Assembly: GCF_963681195.1 (NCBI RefSeq)
Contig: NZ_OY808998.1
Span: 124,001-188,000 of the forward strand
Direction: 5' to 3'
DNA length: 64,000 nt
Source: Vibrio sp. 16
Lineage (GTDB): Bacteria; Pseudomonadota; Gammaproteobacteria; Enterobacterales; Vibrionaceae
Part shown: in pieces, positions 53,950 through 62,842 of the stretch
Layout of the letters: each line of letters starts with the position of its first letter
How positions within the stretch are numbered: position 1 is the first letter of the stretch
Notes under the pieces: generated by a model
Databases searched by the model: none
Seen by the model: the letters and a program-made list of their open reading frames with translations, nothing else
Told to the model about the DNA's origin: nothing
Position numbers and translations under genes: made by a program

Positions 53950-53968
53950 AATGCAACGCATTATCATT
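53950..53968. promoter_or_regulatory. Fur box upstream of the siderophore-binding protein gene
   Basis: AATGCAACGCATTATCATT matches the 19-bp Fur box consensus in its right half and part of the left, 22 bases ahead of the binding-protein start. Iron repression of the importer operon is expected. Confidence 0.7.
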
Positions 53969-54090
53969 TAGATTTGTATTATTGTCACTATTCAAATCAT
54001 AGAAATGTGGCTAAGTGATGGTCTTGTAATCAGTTGAAGCGGAGGAAGTTGGCGTTTGTATTAAGAGGATAGGAAGAAAAGTGAGAAGAG

Positions 54091-54119
54091 AAAAAGAGCG
54101 CTGGGACCATAGCCCCAGC
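54091..54119 (-). terminator. Terminator of the S4-domain gene
   Basis: GCTGGG and CCCAGC pair around an eight-base loop (54100-54119). On the minus strand GCTCTTTTTC follows, seven bases past the S4-domain gene stop. Confidence 0.8.
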
Positions 54120-54125
54120 TTTTAG

Positions 54126-54578
54126 TTAGAAGAAATCGATAGAAGATCGGCCGTTGTTTTTTTTGCCTTGCGATGGTTTAGATTCCTTACCCTTCGCTTC
54201 ACTACTCTTTTTCGACTTGCCCTTTTTAGACGACGAAGAACGCTTGTCGCGCTTAGGTTGCTTGGCGTTTGAGCGCTCTTTGGCCTTTGATTTTACCGCT
54301 TTCTCTTCTAGCTCTGTCACTGGCGCATCACAAACGACAACGTAATATTCCTGATTGAACTCAAAAAAGTCACCATCATACATTTTGCGACGTTTTCGTG
54401 TTTCCAATTCACCGTTAACAGCGACATATCCTTCGGCAATGAGGTGTTTTGCTTCTCCACCACCGCCAACCAAGTTAGCGATTTTGAATACCTTATATAA
54501 CTCAATGGGATGAGAAGACACTTCGATACCAATCGCTTCAATCTCGATCTCTTCGCCTTCTTGGTACTCTTCAGTCAT
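54126..54578 (-). CDS. S4-domain RNA-binding protein with Lys/Ser-rich tail
   Basis: A 150-residue protein. The S4-like RNA-binding domain spans about 20-80 (ELYKVFKIANLVGGGGEAKHLIAEGYVAVNGE, then RKMYDGDFFEF). The remaining 60 residues are low complexity, rich in Lys and Ser, probably disordered and RNA-binding. It resembles the YbcJ/S4 group linked to ribosome or tRNA work. The ATG at 54578 is preferred to a TTG at 54605. It stands alone, divergent from a solute-binding protein gene. Confidence 0.8.
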   Translation of the reverse strand: MTEEYQEGEEIEIEAIGIEVSSHPIELYKVFKIANLVGGGGEAKHLIAEGYVAVNGELETRKRRKMYDGDFFEFNQEYYVVVCDAPVTELEEKAVKSKAKERSNAKQPKRDKRSSSSKKGKSKKSSEAKGKESKPSQGKKNNGRSSIDFF

Positions 54579-54682
54579 AACGAACTCTGTAGTGTGTTTT
54601 GTCAATTCGGAGAGTCTAATGCCAATAAGTATAGAAATAAACTAAAGTTACTAATAAGTGTTCTAACTCCAAAGGTATCAAT

Positions 54683-55483
54683 GTGTTTCGATGGCTAATC
54701 GCCGCTATTGCCCTATGGTCAAGCTATGCCAATGCATACGAGCCACCTACACCTGTCACTGTGTATGCGGACGACTCCTACCCGCCATACAGCTACGCGA
54801 TCAATGGAGAAGCAAAGGGCATCTACACCGAAATACTCCAAACCATTTTCGCCCAAATGGAGGCTTACGACGTCAAAATCAAACCTCTCCCTTGGAAGCG
54901 GGGGTTAAAAATGTTGGAATTAGGCAAAGGCTTTGCGCTTTATCCGCCCTATTACTACGCTAATCAAAGATTCTATATATCGCCCTACTCAGAGCCGATT
55001 CTCGATGAGCAAGTCGTCGTGTTTTGCCGCCCTGATAAGGTGGCGGATCGTCAACTTACTAACTGGCCTGACGATTATCTGGGGTTAACGATTGGTATTA
55101 ACGAGGGTTTTGCATTGGGTGGGCAAGCATTCTGGGATGCGGTGTCTCAAGAGAAGTTGACACTGCGGCCGTCGAAAGGAAATGAAGCCAGCTTGCTAAA
55201 TCTGTACAAACGACGCACCGATTGTTACATCAATGACCGAATCTCTATTCGATGGTACATCAATCAAATGATCAAAGATGGCCAGATTGACCGAGATTGG
55301 CAATTAAAACTCGGCTCTGTCGTGAGTACCGAGCAAGGTTACTTAGGGTTTACCAACCAACAGCCTGAGCTCTACCCCTATAAGCAAGACTTCATTACGC
55401 AGTTCAACCGACATTTAAAACGGTTAAAGCAAGATGGCACGATTGACAGACTTGTTGTCGACTATTTAGACGCTTACAAATAA
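54683..55483 (+). CDS. Family-3 solute-binding protein
   Basis: A 266-residue exported protein. A signal peptide of about 18 residues (LIAAIALWSSYANA) is followed by a family-3 (amino-acid/polar solute) binding fold: VTVYADDSYPPYSYAINGEAKGIYTEIL (about 26-53) and later VDYLDAYK at the end. There is no permease or ATPase nearby, so it may work as an orphan receptor or with a distant transporter. The GTG at 54683 has AAGGT six bases upstream; the overlapping ATG at 54681 is in another frame. Confidence 0.82.
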   Translation: MFRWLIAAIALWSSYANAYEPPTPVTVYADDSYPPYSYAINGEAKGIYTEILQTIFAQMEAYDVKIKPLPWKRGLKMLELGKGFALYPPYYYANQRFYISPYSEPILDEQVVVFCRPDKVADRQLTNWPDDYLGLTIGINEGFALGGQAFWDAVSQEKLTLRPSKGNEASLLNLYKRRTDCYINDRISIRWYINQMIKDGQIDRDWQLKLGSVVSTEQGYLGFTNQQPELYPYKQDFITQFNRHLKRLKQDGTIDRLVVDYLDAYK

Positions 55484-55795
55484 CATGCGCGAAACAACGA
55501 ACGTCCAAAATTAACAAATAACAATTCATTTTGTTAGCATAACACCCAGTAAAGTAAGCATTTCATTTTCTCAGGCTTCCTAACTGTGGTTAAGAATTGG
55601 GTCAGACGTTTGATAGCCCTCCAACTATTGATCACCGTTTAACGACAAACCTCACAATAAGCATTAATTACGTTTGAAATGTCCGACGTAATTTCGTTTA
55701 GTAGTTGGCAGCACATTAACAAGCAGCACGAATTGTCGTAATAATTGAGATGAATAATAGACCTACCGATTGTTGTTAAGGTATGTCCCAATCTT
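55484..55795. promoter_or_regulatory. Intergenic region with an 8-bp inverted repeat
   Basis: This 312-base interval has no credible gene. It holds a perfect inverted repeat AATTACGT (55666-55673) and ACGTAATT (55686-55693), a spacing usual for a dimeric regulator, about 103 bases before the PAS-GGDEF-EAL start. The rest is AT-rich leader with no recognisable site. Confidence 0.45.
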
Positions 55796-57568
55796 ATGTC
55801 GCAAACTATTAAAAGTATCGTCCCTCGCCCTAAAATCACTTTGGTCTCAGAGTGTGGTGTAGCGGTCGAATCAGTATCGCAAGACCTTACTCACTCTCTG
55901 ACTGGCGCAGAGTTAGATGAGCTCATGGATGACCATTTTAAGCATATGATCGATGTGCTTAACGATGGCATTTTTTATATGTCTGATACAGAGCATGTTT
56001 GCTTCTACAACCCGAGCTTTTATCAAAGATTCGGCATCCAATCCGGTCATACCTGTCTAGAAACATGGCTTGATCTCGTTCACCCGATGGATCGTTTTAT
56101 GCTGCAAAGCAAAGTAGACGAGCATATCGCGGAAGACGATTTCAAAATGGCGACTCAATATCGTGTACGTTGCACTAATGGACAATATGTTTGGCTAGAA
56201 GGAACGGCGATAACCAAAACTGTTAACGGTAAACGGTTTATGATTGGTTGCCACAAAGATATTTCCGACAAAAAGCTGATGGAGGCGTTTGTACAGCAAA
56301 CCTCTTTCAAAGATGGGGCGTCTGGGCTTTCCAATGAGCACAGATTAGTCATGGATATTGACAACATTGACCCACTTCGTGAACCGCATAGCTTGCTTTA
56401 CATCCAAGTCGCGAATATTCGTTCCTACTTATCACTCTATGGTCCTCAAATCATGCGTGATGTGCTTAATCACATCATTCAAGCGCTTAATCATTTCCCG
56501 GAAGACTTGGTTGACTTCTATCGTATTCGCTCAGATGACTTCGCTATCTTGGTTAAAGGGGATTACAGTGACGAGCAACTGACGCAACTTGGTGAGCGCA
56601 TCTCCGAGAAGTATAACGAAGCGGTAAAAACGTTCGGCTACCTGTATGGCACCGAAATCAGTATCGGTATCTACCCTTCGATTCCAGCAGAGCTTGATGC
56701 CGAAGAAGCGATCAAAATCGCTAGCCGTACCAGCCAGTTTGCCAGCGAGCAAAAAGATTGCCATATCAGCGTTTATGCCAGTAAAACCAAATCACGCGTA
56801 GACCGACATTTTTATATCGAACGCGAGTTGGGCAATGCCATTAAACAAGGTCTACTCTCGATCAAGTTTCAGCCGATTATTTGCACCAAACTAAACGCCA
56901 TTGCGAGCTTTGAAGCGCTGGTACGCTGGAAGTGCAAAGACATGGGGGAAATATTCCCGGACGAGTTTATCTCTGTTGCGGAAAAGAAAGGACTTATTGT
57001 TGATTTAGGTTATCTGGTGCTATCCAAAGCATGTCATTTTATCCAGCAGTATCAAGCCACGCATAACAACTCGGTTCGCGTTAACGTCAATGTATCTGTG
57101 CTGCAACTGCTCAATCACTCCTTTCCAGAACGAGTGAAAAAGGTCGCGGACGAATACCTAATTGATCCAAAACACATCGTACTCGAGCTAACCGAAACCA
57201 TGATTTTGGATGGCAATAAGAACGCGGCCGACCAACTTAACAAGCTCAGCGCGCTCGGTTTTCAGCTTTCTTTGGATGACTTTGGCGCGGGTTACAGCTC
57301 GTTAAACAGCTTTTTTGATTTTCCGCTACAACAAATTAAAATCGACAAATCCATCGCTTGGCGATCTTTCACCAATCCAGCAACCTTTGAGTACCTCTCT
57401 TTCGTGATTAAGTTATGCCAAGCCTACGATGTTGATATTGTCATCGAAGGCATTGAAAACGCGCAAATGGCTCAAGCATTCACTGACCTCGGAGCCTCCT
57501 ATTTACAAGGGTATTGGTTCTCTAAACCCCTTTCATTCGCAAGTGCTAGCCACTATACTGCGATCTAA
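55796..57568 (+). CDS. PAS-GGDEF-EAL protein with degenerate GGDEF (probable phosphodiesterase)
   Basis: A 590-residue cytoplasmic protein. A PAS domain (about 50-160, with MSDTEHVCFYNPSFYQRFG and the DISDKKLMEAF exit), a GGDEF-like domain whose motif reads RSDDF (245-249) and so is unlikely to make c-di-GMP, and a C-terminal EAL domain with EAL at 373-375, LDDFGAGYSSLNSF and the IVIEGIE region. It is expected to cleave c-di-GMP, perhaps with the degenerate GGDEF sensing GTP. The ATG at 55796 has no strong ribosome site. It is monocistronic. Confidence 0.9.
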   Translation: MSQTIKSIVPRPKITLVSECGVAVESVSQDLTHSLTGAELDELMDDHFKHMIDVLNDGIFYMSDTEHVCFYNPSFYQRFGIQSGHTCLETWLDLVHPMDRFMLQSKVDEHIAEDDFKMATQYRVRCTNGQYVWLEGTAITKTVNGKRFMIGCHKDISDKKLMEAFVQQTSFKDGASGLSNEHRLVMDIDNIDPLREPHSLLYIQVANIRSYLSLYGPQIMRDVLNHIIQALNHFPEDLVDFYRIRSDDFAILVKGDYSDEQLTQLGERISEKYNEAVKTFGYLYGTEISIGIYPSIPAELDAEEAIKIASRTSQFASEQKDCHISVYASKTKSRVDRHFYIERELGNAIKQGLLSIKFQPIICTKLNAIASFEALVRWKCKDMGEIFPDEFISVAEKKGLIVDLGYLVLSKACHFIQQYQATHNNSVRVNVNVSVLQLLNHSFPERVKKVADEYLIDPKHIVLELTETMILDGNKNAADQLNKLSALGFQLSLDDFGAGYSSLNSFFDFPLQQIKIDKSIAWRSFTNPATFEYLSFVIKLCQAYDVDIVIEGIENAQMAQAFTDLGASYLQGYWFSKPLSFASASHYTAI

Positions 57569-57804
57569 CCCTCTCAAAAATAAGACATATTTAACATATA
57601 AATATTTAGTGATTGACTATGTCACTTAAGTTGTAGAAAATTTGCACGATTTTTGAGGCATGACACGCATTCAAAATGTCTCGTCCAAGGTCTCAAAATA
57701 ACGCAATCAAGGATTCGATTCGTTATCGCCTGTCAGATCACACACCGTCATCAACAGAGCTTAGAACAAGGAAAGTCATAATAAACTTGTTTTAGGAGAA
57801 CTTT

Positions 57805-58938
57805 GTGTCTAAACCATTACGTCAAATCGTCACTGCAACCCTTTCAGCGAGCTTACTGCTTTCCCCTTTTTTCTCCCTATCAGTAAGTGCAGAACAAAAT
57901 CAATTTAACTGGTTTGAACAAAGCGACATCACGCTACCTAAAGGCACGAAAGCAGGTAAAATTGGTAATGCCATGCGCTACGTGTTGTTACCGACTAGCC
58001 GCAATACACAAGCGCTTTCTATCCGCGTTCGTTTAACTGATCTTCCAATTAAATATGCGTCTGTCGCTCAGACGTTAACGCAAGACTATGGTTGGGAGTT
58101 GGTCGAATTTAATGGCAAAAGTGTGCTCAAACGCGACTTCGCTGACAATAAAGAAGAGACCTTAGCAGAGGCAATCTCGCAGCTCGCAGCGCTATTTAAG
58201 AGCGAAGAAGCCAAAGGGGTTTTCTTGCCGTCACAAACCGATTTGGTTATTGCTGGTAACTTTAAAAACCGTACTGCGGCAGAGTTAATTAGCGACAATC
58301 TTTCTGACTGGAAATCAAGCGAAGCGTTTTCTGCACCTGCTGAGCTAAGCCTAATGCCGAAAAGTGTTTCTGACGCTCCTAAACAGGAAAAGCCAACTGT
58401 GGCATACACGGCCCATACCTCACTTGACGATACGGCAAACAGTAAGCAACAACGAAAAAAGCTACTTACTGTGACCATCGCAAACAAAATTCTAGAGAAA
58501 CGCTTGGAAGAAGCGTTTGCTAATCAAGATGTTAAAGTCGAGGTTTCAAACCAGATTTTGGCGCAATCTAGCTTGGTTTCTCAAGTTTCACTTACCAGTG
58601 AAGACAGCGAGCAGGCGAAAGCCGCACAGCAGATCATCGAAAAAGAGATCAACCGTGCGCGTGCAAGCGGGTTTAACCAAGTAGAGTACGAAATGGTGGT
58701 GTCGCAACTTCGCAAAAAGCTTGAGGGGCAAACTCGCCCACATGATGAAGCATACACCGCTCACCAAGCTGATCAGTTGATTAAAGCGATCGATGAAGGC
58801 CGAGTCTACACCTCTCCTTCTTACGACTTAGATCTGATGAACTTCCATGTCGCTCATATGAACGAGTACGACATCAGCAATGAGTTTGAGAGCGTGTGGA
58901 AAAGCCCTATGGAGCTGATCATCATCCCAAACAGCTAA
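57805..58938 (+). CDS. M16-peptidase-like secreted protein lacking the zinc motif
   Basis: A 377-residue exported protein with a signal peptide of about 31 residues (LLSPFFSLSVSAEQ). The start LPKGTKAGKIGNAMRYVLLPTSRNTQALSIRVRL matches the N-terminal strands of pitrilysin/PqqL-type M16 proteins. Later segments resemble the domain-3 helices (AAQQIIEKEINRARASGFNQVEYEMVVSQLRKKLEG). The HxxEH zinc motif is absent, so it is probably an inactive M16-like binding partner. GTG start has AGGAG upstream. A terminator follows at 58959, ahead of the convergent yejF gene. Confidence 0.65.
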   Translation: MSKPLRQIVTATLSASLLLSPFFSLSVSAEQNQFNWFEQSDITLPKGTKAGKIGNAMRYVLLPTSRNTQALSIRVRLTDLPIKYASVAQTLTQDYGWELVEFNGKSVLKRDFADNKEETLAEAISQLAALFKSEEAKGVFLPSQTDLVIAGNFKNRTAAELISDNLSDWKSSEAFSAPAELSLMPKSVSDAPKQEKPTVAYTAHTSLDDTANSKQQRKKLLTVTIANKILEKRLEEAFANQDVKVEVSNQILAQSSLVSQVSLTSEDSEQAKAAQQIIEKEINRARASGFNQVEYEMVVSQLRKKLEGQTRPHDEAYTAHQADQLIKAIDEGRVYTSPSYDLDLMNFHVAHMNEYDISNEFESVWKSPMELIIIPNS

Positions 58939-58958
58939 TTGGCATTGATTGAATCGAT

Positions 58959-58991
58959 AACGCCGTCTACTTAGACGGCGTTTCTTTTTCT
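58959..58991. terminator. Terminator between the M16-like gene and yejF
   Basis: AACGCCGTCT and AGACGGCGTT pair around ACTT, followed on the plus strand by TCTTTTTCT. It closes the M16-like gene, and reaches the last bases of the convergent yejF gene. Confidence 0.88.
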
Positions 58992-60582
58992 ATAAACTCG
59001 ACAGTGTGACAAGCTCTTTGGTATAGGGGTGCCGAGGATGAGTAAACAGCTCTTTCGTTTCGCCTTGCTCCACAATTTCTCCTTGCTTGAGCACAATGGT
59101 GTAGTGACACAAAGACTTAACGACATTCAGGTCATGGCTAATGAATAGATAACTTAGCCCGTACTTCTGTTGCAGCGATTTAAGCAAATCGAGCACTTGC
59201 GCTTGAACCGTTCGATCCAAGGATGAGGTTGGCTCATCGAGTAATATGAACTCAGGCTTTAGGATAAGTGCCCGTGCAATCGCGATACGTTGTCTCTGAC
59301 CTCCGGAGAACTCATTTGGATAGCGATGGCGGGAGTCCGGATCTAAGTCCACTTCTCGCATCACTTTAACAATCATATCATCGATCTCTTCATCGCTAAG
59401 CTGCTCATGAACACGCAATCCCTCCCCTATCACTTGCGCAACGGACATCCTAGGGTTAAGTGCTGAAAACGGGTCTTGAAACACCACTTGCATGCGACGC
59501 CTATATGGCAGCATCGCCGTGCGGTCAAGCCCTTGAAGTTCATTCCCTTGATAGCGAATAGACCCTTCGGAGTTGACCAACTTGAGAATCGCCATACCTG
59601 TTGTCGACTTACCAGAACCACTTTCTCCGACTAACCCGATAGATTGACCACGAGACAAACTGATTTGCATATCGGTGACCGCTTTAATGTGCGAAACCAC
59701 CCGTTTGAACACGCCGCCAGTGATTGGAAACCAAACCCTAAGTTGCTCAACATCCAGTATTGGTTCGCTCGGTTCACTGACAACAACCGGCGTCCCCCTA
59801 GGGTCTGAATTAATGAGTAACTGGGTATAAGCGTGATTAGGTGACTGGAAGACTTGTTGACACTCACCCACTTCAACAAGATGCCCCTCTTGCATTACGG
59901 CAACGCGATCAGCGATTCGGCGGACAATGCTTAAGTCATGGGTAATAAACAGCATTGCCATACCGAGCTCTTGCTGCAATTGTTTGAGCAAGTCGAGGAT
60001 TTGCGCCTGAACTGACACATCGAGCGCTGTTGTTGGTTCATCGGCAATCAGAAGCTCTGGTTCATTAATCAACGCCATCGCAATCATTACGCGCTGCCGC
60101 TCGCCTCCTGACAACTCGTGAGGATAGGCGTTGATTTTGACGCTTGGGTGGCGAATACCTACTTTTTCCAACCATTCGATGGCGATGGTTTCCGCTTTGC
60201 TTTGTCTAACGCCACGGTGAATGGAGAGAGTTTCCACCAGCTGCTTACCAATTTTATGCAGCGGGTTTAGAGAGACCATGGGCTCTTGGAAGATCATTCC
60301 GATTCTTCCCCCTCTGATGCCTCTCAGCTGCCGCTCAGAACATTGAAGTATGTCGATATCATCAAATGTAATTTTACCTTCCAAGTAGTGCGCGGAGCCT
60401 TTGGGTAATAGCTTTAGAATCGAGTTTGCAGTCACCGACTTTCCAGAGCCACTCTCGCCGACAAGCGCTAGTGTTTCCCCCTTACAAATCGACAACGAGA
60501 CCTGATGGGTCACCTGTTCTATGTTCGCCTGTCGGCCAAAGCCAACAGACAGATTTTCCATGGTTAGTATCGGATGAGTCAT
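58990..60582 (-). CDS. yejF: Fused peptide ABC transporter ATPase YejF
   Basis: A 530-residue double ATPase, matching E. coli YejF length (529). Each half has Walker A (GESGSGKSVTANS near 39 and GESGSGKSTTGMA near 320), signature (LSGGERQRVMIAMA and FSGGQRQRIAIARA) and Walker B (LLIADEPTTALD and FILLDEPTSSLD). It energises peptide uptake through YejB/YejE. GGGAG is six bases before the ATG. It is the last gene of a four-gene minus-strand operon that enters from beyond the window edge. Confidence 0.94.
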   Translation of the reverse strand: MTHPILTMENLSVGFGRQANIEQVTHQVSLSICKGETLALVGESGSGKSVTANSILKLLPKGSAHYLEGKITFDDIDILQCSERQLRGIRGGRIGMIFQEPMVSLNPLHKIGKQLVETLSIHRGVRQSKAETIAIEWLEKVGIRHPSVKINAYPHELSGGERQRVMIAMALINEPELLIADEPTTALDVSVQAQILDLLKQLQQELGMAMLFITHDLSIVRRIADRVAVMQEGHLVEVGECQQVFQSPNHAYTQLLINSDPRGTPVVVSEPSEPILDVEQLRVWFPITGGVFKRVVSHIKAVTDMQISLSRGQSIGLVGESGSGKSTTGMAILKLVNSEGSIRYQGNELQGLDRTAMLPYRRRMQVVFQDPFSALNPRMSVAQVIGEGLRVHEQLSDEEIDDMIVKVMREVDLDPDSRHRYPNEFSGGQRQRIAIARALILKPEFILLDEPTSSLDRTVQAQVLDLLKSLQQKYGLSYLFISHDLNVVKSLCHYTIVLKQGEIVEQGETKELFTHPRHPYTKELVTLSSL

Positions 60583-60584
60583 GG

Positions 60585-61619
60585 CTATCTCCCTTGATGA
60601 TGCGGGTCGAAAGCATCGCGCACGGCTTCACCGATAAACACGAGCAGTGTCAGCATAAGTGACAAGACAATAAATGCCGAAAACCCTAGCCACGGCGCCT
60701 GTAAGTTTGCTTTTCCTTGTGCCAAGAGTTCACCTAACGACGGTGAACCCGCGGGTAGACCAAAGCCAAGAAAGTCCAATGAGGTTAAGGTCGTCACCGA
60801 ACCTGACAAGATAAACGGCATCATGGTAAGTGACGCTACCATCGCATTGGGCAACATGTGCCTTAACATAATGCGATTGTCACTGACGCCCATTGCCAGA
60901 GCGGCTCGTACGTAATCGAAGTTACGGCAACGAAGAAACTCAGCGCGAACAACCCCCACCAGGCTCATCCAGCTAAATGCGACCATAATACCCAGTAGCC
61001 ACCAGAAATTGGGCTCAACGAAGCTGGAAAGGATAATCAACAAAAACAAGGTAGGCATGCCAGACCACACTTCGATAAAACGCTGACCAAGCAGATCAAG
61101 CCAACCTCCGTAGTAGCCCTGTGTCGCCCCCACAACCACGCCAATGACGCTTGAGATAATGGTCAATACAAAACCAAACAACACCGAAATTCTAAAGCCG
61201 TAAATAATTCGCGCCAAGACGTCTCTTCCTTTGTCGTCTGTGCCGAGCCAGTTCACCGCATCAGGCGCCGATGGAACCGAGCCCTGAATATCAAAGTTAA
61301 TCGTGTCGTAACTAAACGGAATAAGCGGCCAAACAATGCTCCCTTTTTCTTCGATAAGCTCAACCACAAACGGGTCTTTGTAATCGGCTTCTGTTTCAAA
61401 CTCTCCGCCAAACTCGGTTTCTGCATACTGCGAAACGATTGGGAAATACCATTGACTGTCGTACGTTATCCATAACGGTTTGTCGTTGGCGATCAGCTCT
61501 GCAAATAGGCTGACGAAGAAGAGCAAAGCAAAGACCCAAAGCGACCAAAAGCCGCGGCGATTGGCTTTAAATCGTAACCAACGAGCTTCATTGAGTGGGT
61601 TGCGTCTTTTTTCAATCAC
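60585..61619 (-). CDS. yejE: Peptide ABC transporter permease YejE
   Basis: A 344-residue permease close to E. coli YejE (341). It has the N-terminal helix, a long periplasmic loop (about 50-130) and the transport domain with EAA loop NFDYVRAALAMGVSDNRIMLRHMLPNAM. NWLGTDDKGRDVLARIIYGFR precedes it. Start is GTG at 61619, two bases after the yejB stop, with GAGG upstream. It is a paralogue of the permease at 29360. Confidence 0.93.
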   Translation of the reverse strand: MIEKRRNPLNEARWLRFKANRRGFWSLWVFALLFFVSLFAELIANDKPLWITYDSQWYFPIVSQYAETEFGGEFETEADYKDPFVVELIEEKGSIVWPLIPFSYDTINFDIQGSVPSAPDAVNWLGTDDKGRDVLARIIYGFRISVLFGFVLTIISSVIGVVVGATQGYYGGWLDLLGQRFIEVWSGMPTLFLLIILSSFVEPNFWWLLGIMVAFSWMSLVGVVRAEFLRCRNFDYVRAALAMGVSDNRIMLRHMLPNAMVASLTMMPFILSGSVTTLTSLDFLGFGLPAGSPSLGELLAQGKANLQAPWLGFSAFIVLSLMLTLLVFIGEAVRDAFDPHHQGR

Positions 61620-61621
61620 AG

Positions 61622-62707
61622 TTAACGAGCCTCAAAATCAATGCGTGGATCCACCCAGGTGTAGGTCAAGTCGGAGATGATACTGAGCAGCAATCCAAGT
61701 AAAGTCATGATGTACAACGAACTGAATACGACAGGGTAATCACGCTGGATGGTCGACTCAAAGCCGAGCAGCCCAATCCCTTCGAGTGAGAACATCACTT
61801 CGATGAGCATTGACCCGGTAAAAAAGATACTGATAAAAGCGGCGGGAAAGCCTGCGATTATAATCAACATGGCGTTGCGAAACACATGCTTGTAGAGAAT
61901 GCTGCGCTCATCGAGCCCTTTCGCTCTTGCGGTCACCACATACTGTTTGTTGATCTCATCCAGAAAGGAGTTTTTGGTCAGCATGCTTAAGGTCGCAAAC
62001 CCACCAATCACCATCGCCAATATCGGCAAGGTTAAATGCCAAAAGTAGTCCATCACCTGTTCATACCAGACCAACTGCTCAAAGTTACTCGACACCAAAC
62101 CTCTTAGCGGAAACCAACTGAAATAGTTACCACTGGCGAATAGAATGATCAAAATGATGGCGAAGAGAAACCCTGGTATGGCGTACCCCACGATCACGAC
62201 CGCACTCGACCAGACATCAAATCGAGAGCCATGATGGATTGCTTTTAAAATGCCAAGAGGGATGGAGATCAAATAGATAATCAGTGTACTCCACAAGCCA
62301 AGGGAGATGGAGACTGGGAGGCGCTCAACGATCAAGTCAATGACATTGCCGCCTTTGAACAAGCTTTCACCAAAATTGAATGTAGCGTAATTTTTGAGCA
62401 TCTCCACATAGCGCTCAAGCAGTGGCTTATCAAAACCAAACTGCTTTTTTATCGCCTCAACCACTTCTGGGTCCAAACCTCTCGAGCCTTTATAGCCAGC
62501 GGCACTATTTTGGTCGTCCGCGAGTTCAACTTCGGCACCACCCCCAGTAAAACGCTCCATAATGCCAGAGGTGTGCCCCTCCATCTGGGCGATCGCTTGC
62601 TCTACCGGTCCACCGGGCGCAATCTGAATGATAAAGAAGTTGATGGTGATAATCGCCCACAAGGTGGGAATCACCAAAAGTAGTCGGCGAAATATATAGG
62701 CAGCCAT
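61622..62707 (-). CDS. yejB: Peptide ABC transporter permease YejB
   Basis: A 361-residue permease close to YejB (364). The family start [35 protein letters not shown], the EAA loop [27 protein letters not shown] and the C-terminal [10 protein letters not shown] are present, with six hydrophobic segments. It has the insert between residues 40 and 75 typical of YejB. It is 135 bases downstream of the binding-protein gene and starts the permease pair. Confidence 0.93.
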   Translation of the reverse strand: MAAYIFRRLLLVIPTLWAIITINFFIIQIAPGGPVEQAIAQMEGHTSGIMERFTGGGAEVELADDQNSAAGYKGSRGLDPEVVEAIKKQFGFDKPLLERYVEMLKNYATFNFGESLFKGGNVIDLIVERLPVSISLGLWSTLIIYLISIPLGILKAIHHGSRFDVWSSAVVIVGYAIPGFLFAIILIILFASGNYFSWFPLRGLVSSNFEQLVWYEQVMDYFWHLTLPILAMVIGGFATLSMLTKNSFLDEINKQYVVTARAKGLDERSILYKHVFRNAMLIIIAGFPAAFISIFFTGSMLIEVMFSLEGIGLLGFESTIQRDYPVVFSSLYIMTLLGLLLSIISDLTYTWVDPRIDFEAR

Positions 62708-62842
62708 GTTTCCCTCTGCGTATTTCAGAGCCGCGAATCAATGCGCTCTGGTCTCTTAGCGATTACTACTGTAACGCGTCACCTTCTGATTCGCATCTTG
62801 TGATAGCGCTACAGCATAGTAGCCATGTGAACTAGACAATCA

